Shown here one piece after another: positions 60,978 through 64,000 of a stretch of DNA of 64,000 bases; the first letter of the stretch is position 1, and each line of letters starts with the position of its first letter. The stretch is from Jacaranda mimosifolia. Lineage: Eukaryota > Streptophyta > Magnoliopsida > Lamiales > Bignoniaceae. Location: positions 7,239,501-7,303,500 of the forward strand of contig CM032124.1 of NCBI GenBank assembly GCA_018894105.1, read 5' to 3'. The notes under the pieces are model-generated. The model made no database searches and was not told the origin of the DNA. It worked only from the letters and a program-made list of their open reading frames with translations. The position numbers were made by a program, and so were the translations under genes.

Positions 60978-61901
60978 CTAAGTAAATATTTAACACTTTA
61001 CACTCCTTCTTGCTTTAGAAATTGCAAATTCCAAATTTCTGTTGTAAAAGTCCAACTTGCTGGTGGGAAGTTGTTTTCTAAACAAGTCTGTCAACTGGTC
61101 TTCGAATTTGCAATAAACTGAAGTTAAATCTCCCTTCTTTTTTTTTTTCCTTTCTCAAGAAGAGAAAAACGGAAAAATTGTAAATTGGTCCACCATCTAT
61201 GTCCTCTTTCAATTTTAGTTCATTTTAATATAGGGTTGGCACATTTGGTCTAGTGGTCCATAAATTTTCTCACATTTAGCCCAATTTTTCTCAATTTTGG
61301 TCCTTTGGGCTAAAAAATTTGAAATTAAGCCCGGAATTATCCTAGCCAGCGCTAATTTGGCTCAATTTTTGAGCATTTTGCACCATTTGGCAAGGCCATG
61401 CCATGCCACTCCATTTTGCTGTCACATCAACTGGGAAGGAAAACAAAAGTTGAAATGAATTTAAAATATTGGCATGTGAAAAATTACAAAATGTTTTAAG
61501 ATAATTCCATTATTGTGGCAATTAATAAAAGTTGAAATTTTTTTAAAATAATGACAAGTAAAAATTACAAAATATTAAGATAATTTCAAATAAACATGGC
61601 AACTGGAAAAAAAAAATTGATTTTTTTTTGAAATAATAGTGTATGAAAAATTACCAATTGTTAAAATAATTTCAAATAATTGTAGCAATTGAACAAAAAA
61701 AATTGATTTTTTTTTCTAAAATAATGACATGTGAAAAATTAAAAAATATTTAATCAAGATAATTCTAAATAATATTTAATTTTTCTTTTATTCATTTCAA
61801 ATTTATATAATATTTTCTATTTATCCTTACATACATATATAAATTTATCTAAAAAATATACATACATATATATATAAAATAAAAATCCCTCCCAAGCAAC
61901 C

Positions 61902-61917
61902 CCCCCCCCCCCCCCCA
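61902..61917. repeat. Poly(C) tract
   Basis: About 16 to 17 consecutive C inside the foldback core. Confidence 0.8.
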
Positions 61918-62575
61918 CAAAAACCAATCCCCAAACCTTAATAGGTTGCCATGGCAGCCGCGCATACTGGCCGGATCTTGCCATATCCGGCCATTGGCCG
62001 ACATGGCAGCCTGGCGGCCATTTTGGCTGCTGGTGCTTTTTTTTTTTTTTTTTGTCCTTTTGTTTTCGCCAGCAGCCATGGTAGCTGGTGGTGTTTGGGG
62101 TGGGGTGGGGGGAGATAAATATAATATATATATTTAAATTATATATATTATAGTATGTATTATATTATATATATAATAATATATTATCTATATATTTTAA
62201 TATTTTTTCAAAAAAATTATAACAAGATTAAATTTGGACTGTCGATATCTTAAACAAAAAAATCCAATGACTTATTTTAAATTATTAAATATGTACTCGA
62301 TTAATAAATATATTTATTATTATTAAATATTAATAATTTAAATAAATTATTTTAGATATGTAATATTATTAACTAGATTATATTTTAGAGATATAATTAT
62401 TTATTATTTATTAATTAGTTAATAAATAATTCATTAAGTTTGAATAAATAATTTTACACATATCTACTAGTTTATATTTTTTTTCCATTTTAGAATAACT
62501 TTTTAAATTTTTAATTCTATTGATTTTTTTATTTTTATTTTTTTCTAGCATTTTTCTGCCTTTCATTTGAAGAGT

Positions 62576-62576
<1 letters not shown>

Positions 62577-62624
<48 letters not shown>
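62577..62624. repeat. (CA)n(TA)n compound microsatellite
   Basis: About fourteen CA units followed by about nine TA units. Confidence 0.9.
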
Positions 62625-62625
<1 letters not shown>

Positions 62626-62990
62626 TTGTTTCTATTGTTTCCCCCTCAGTAATTTTCTTTTCTTTTCTTCTTTTTTTTTTTTTTTGGTTTTAGCCATTTT
62701 GTTGATGTGGCGATGAAATGGAGGTGATGTGGCATTGGGTGACAAATATTACAAAACCCCCAAAATTTAGGCTTGATTGTAGTCGATTGGGCAATTTTTG
62801 GGCCCAATTAAAAAATTTTCAGCTTGAAGGATCAAAATTGCGAAAAATTGGACTAAATGTGCGAAAATTTAAGGGCCACTGAACCAAATGTGCGAAAATT
62901 TAAGGGCCACTAAACTAAATGCGATACCTCATATCAAAATGAACTAAAATCGAAAGAGGAAACAATTGGTGAACTAGAATTGCAATTTGC

Positions 62991-63289
62991 CTAGAGAAAA
63001 ATGGAACAAATGTATTTTTAGGAAAAGATTTTTAGAAAATGGTAGCTTTTCATCCAATCGTAGCCTAATATTTCATTTCTCTTAGCTCACTTTTTCTCAT
63101 AAAATCAATTATATGAAAATGACATCCCATCCACCGGGAACCCTATTTGTTTATTCCTATGTTTCTTTTAAAGATGCTTCATTAATTCAAAGGAGGCAAC
63201 CTTTAAGCTCTTTACAACATCCCAAAAGCTTTGACTCGGTAGTTTGTAGTAATAGCTACATCAGGTTGTCAGAAATAAGATTAGGGGAG
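62991..63289. other. Intergenic DNA, nothing recognised
   Basis: AT-rich with no coding signal. Confidence 0.5.
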
Positions 63290-63485
63290 TAGGTATGGCA
63301 ATTTCCACCACAACTCGTGGGTATCTGTCCTGCTTTGTTTTGCACAATAGGGGTGGGTGGGGTCAGGTAATCCTCTTTGGGGGTACCCGCACTGTGGGTA
63401 CCCGAGGGATCAGGTATCATTTTTTGATACCCGATTCCCCACCCTAATCTGATGGGGATACCCTCATTGGATACCCCTTAGGGCC
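63290..63485. mobile_element. hAT-like fragment related to the element at 35106
   Basis: Contains TATGGCAATTTCCACC and repeated 'gggtacccg / gatacccgattcc' phrases shared with 35106-35954. Boundaries not determined. Confidence 0.45.
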
Positions 63486-64000
63486 AGGTAGGGATGGCAA
63501 AGGGGAGGGTTTTGACTCAACCCAAACTCATCCCGTAAAGATTTTATAGTGTCCCTATCCGCCCGCAGGTTTTAGAAATGAAAATCTAAACCCTATCCGC
63601 AATGTAAATATAACATTCCGATTTTGGAAATTATAAATTTAAGTTGATTAAATTAAATTAATTAAAGTTAGGTGGAAACATGGGAATTGAAGAATTTAAT
63701 TGTGAATAAAGAAAATGACTTAATTGTTTAAAATTGTAAAATTTAGGGGGTCAATATGAGGGAATCAAAAGTATGAAGACCTTAAAATAATTGAGTTTGG
63801 ACCTAATTGCACAAAAATGGGAATGTTAGGGGTCAAAGTGTGAGAAATAGAAATTTGAGGACCAAATTGAAGTGTGGAGGCTAAACTGAAGTCGGTTTAA
63901 AAGTTCATGGGTCTAATTGAAAGCGATGAGAAAGTTTGGGGCTGAATTGAAAGGCGCTGGAAAACATATTATATATATAGGATTGAGGACAAAACTTCCT
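63486..64000. mobile_element. Start of an unresolved transposon region, cut by window edge
   Basis: Begins AGGTAGGGATGGCAAAGGGG, resembling a hAT terminus. From about 63610 it turns to 'gaggaccaaattgaa'-type phrases often seen in plant retroelement LTRs. No end visible. Confidence 0.35.

Larger units (their letters stand above)
61177..62990. mobile_element. Long-inverted-repeat (foldback) element
   Basis: Arms of about 270-300 bp (61177-61446 and 62688-62990) are inverted repeats: GTAAATTGGTCCACCATCTA against (inverted) GCAATTCTAGTTCACCAATT, then 'tttcaattttagttcatttt / tttcgattttagttcatttt', and 'tgccactccattttgctgtcacatc'-like phrases at the inner edges. The right arm has a 30-bp tandem duplication (AATGTGCGAAAATTTAAGGG twice, 62857-62917). 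Core: AT-rich DNA, a GC-rich patch (61940-62100) and a (CA)n(TA)n run at 62577-62624. No transposase. Confidence 0.7.

Noticed and set aside
61849..62137. Frames on both strands over the GC-rich patch
   Set aside because: Driven by homopolymer runs (poly-C, poly-T) within the foldback core; no protein signature.

Overview
This window is nuclear DNA from a flowering plant, almost certainly a eudicot. The evidence is the AT-rich intergenic DNA, short exons with plant-type GT-AG introns, a chloroplast-targeted tryptophan enzyme, plant-only protein families and dense plant transposons. The species cannot be named from the sequence. All exon coordinates below were built by hand from splice sites and reading-frame phase.

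Genes, left to right: (1) minus strand, the 5' half of a PP2A 55-kDa regulatory B subunit (150-3285), cut by the window edge; (2) plus strand, a 13-exon gene (11366-17182) for a 1079-residue plant membrane protein of unknown function with a secreted N-terminal half; (3) plus strand, a 4-exon CPYC/YCGYC-class glutaredoxin like GRXC1 (21702-23753); (4) minus strand, a 10-exon plastid anthranilate phosphoribosyltransferase of tryptophan synthesis (25653-30589); (5) plus strand, a 5-exon Tim17/22/23-family protein (42962-46674); (6, 7) minus strand, two intronless tandem paralogues of an unnamed plant membrane protein family (47710-49914 and 51490-53757), with a frameshifted scrap of a third copy at 60890-60977. 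The genes are independent; there is no operon-like logic. Only the last three form a cluster by descent.

The remainder is mobile DNA, much of it nested and with readable target-site duplications (TSDs). The most notable is a 4.37-kb Mutator-like element (55689-60054) with ~825-bp terminal inverted repeats and a perfect 9-bp TSD. It carries a broken plant-mobile-domain (PMD, MAIN-like) gene facing what looks like the N-terminal remnant of a MULE transposase, which recalls the convergent layout of maize MuDR. A 2.9-kb foldback element with a 10-bp TSD (34262-37180) contains a hAT-like element and a solo LTR with a perfect TTAAT TSD. A degraded LTR retrotransposon (37899-42252) keeps both LTRs and gag debris but no recognisable pol. 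There are also three related hAT-type MITEs, a MULE-type MITE with a 9-bp TSD, a tRNA-derived SINE with a 19-bp TSD, several long-inverted-repeat elements and many microsatellites.

No rRNA, intact tRNA, CRISPR or organellar insertion was seen. The best candidates for undescribed biology are the PMD-carrying MULE, the tandem unnamed membrane-protein family, and the 13-exon membrane protein.
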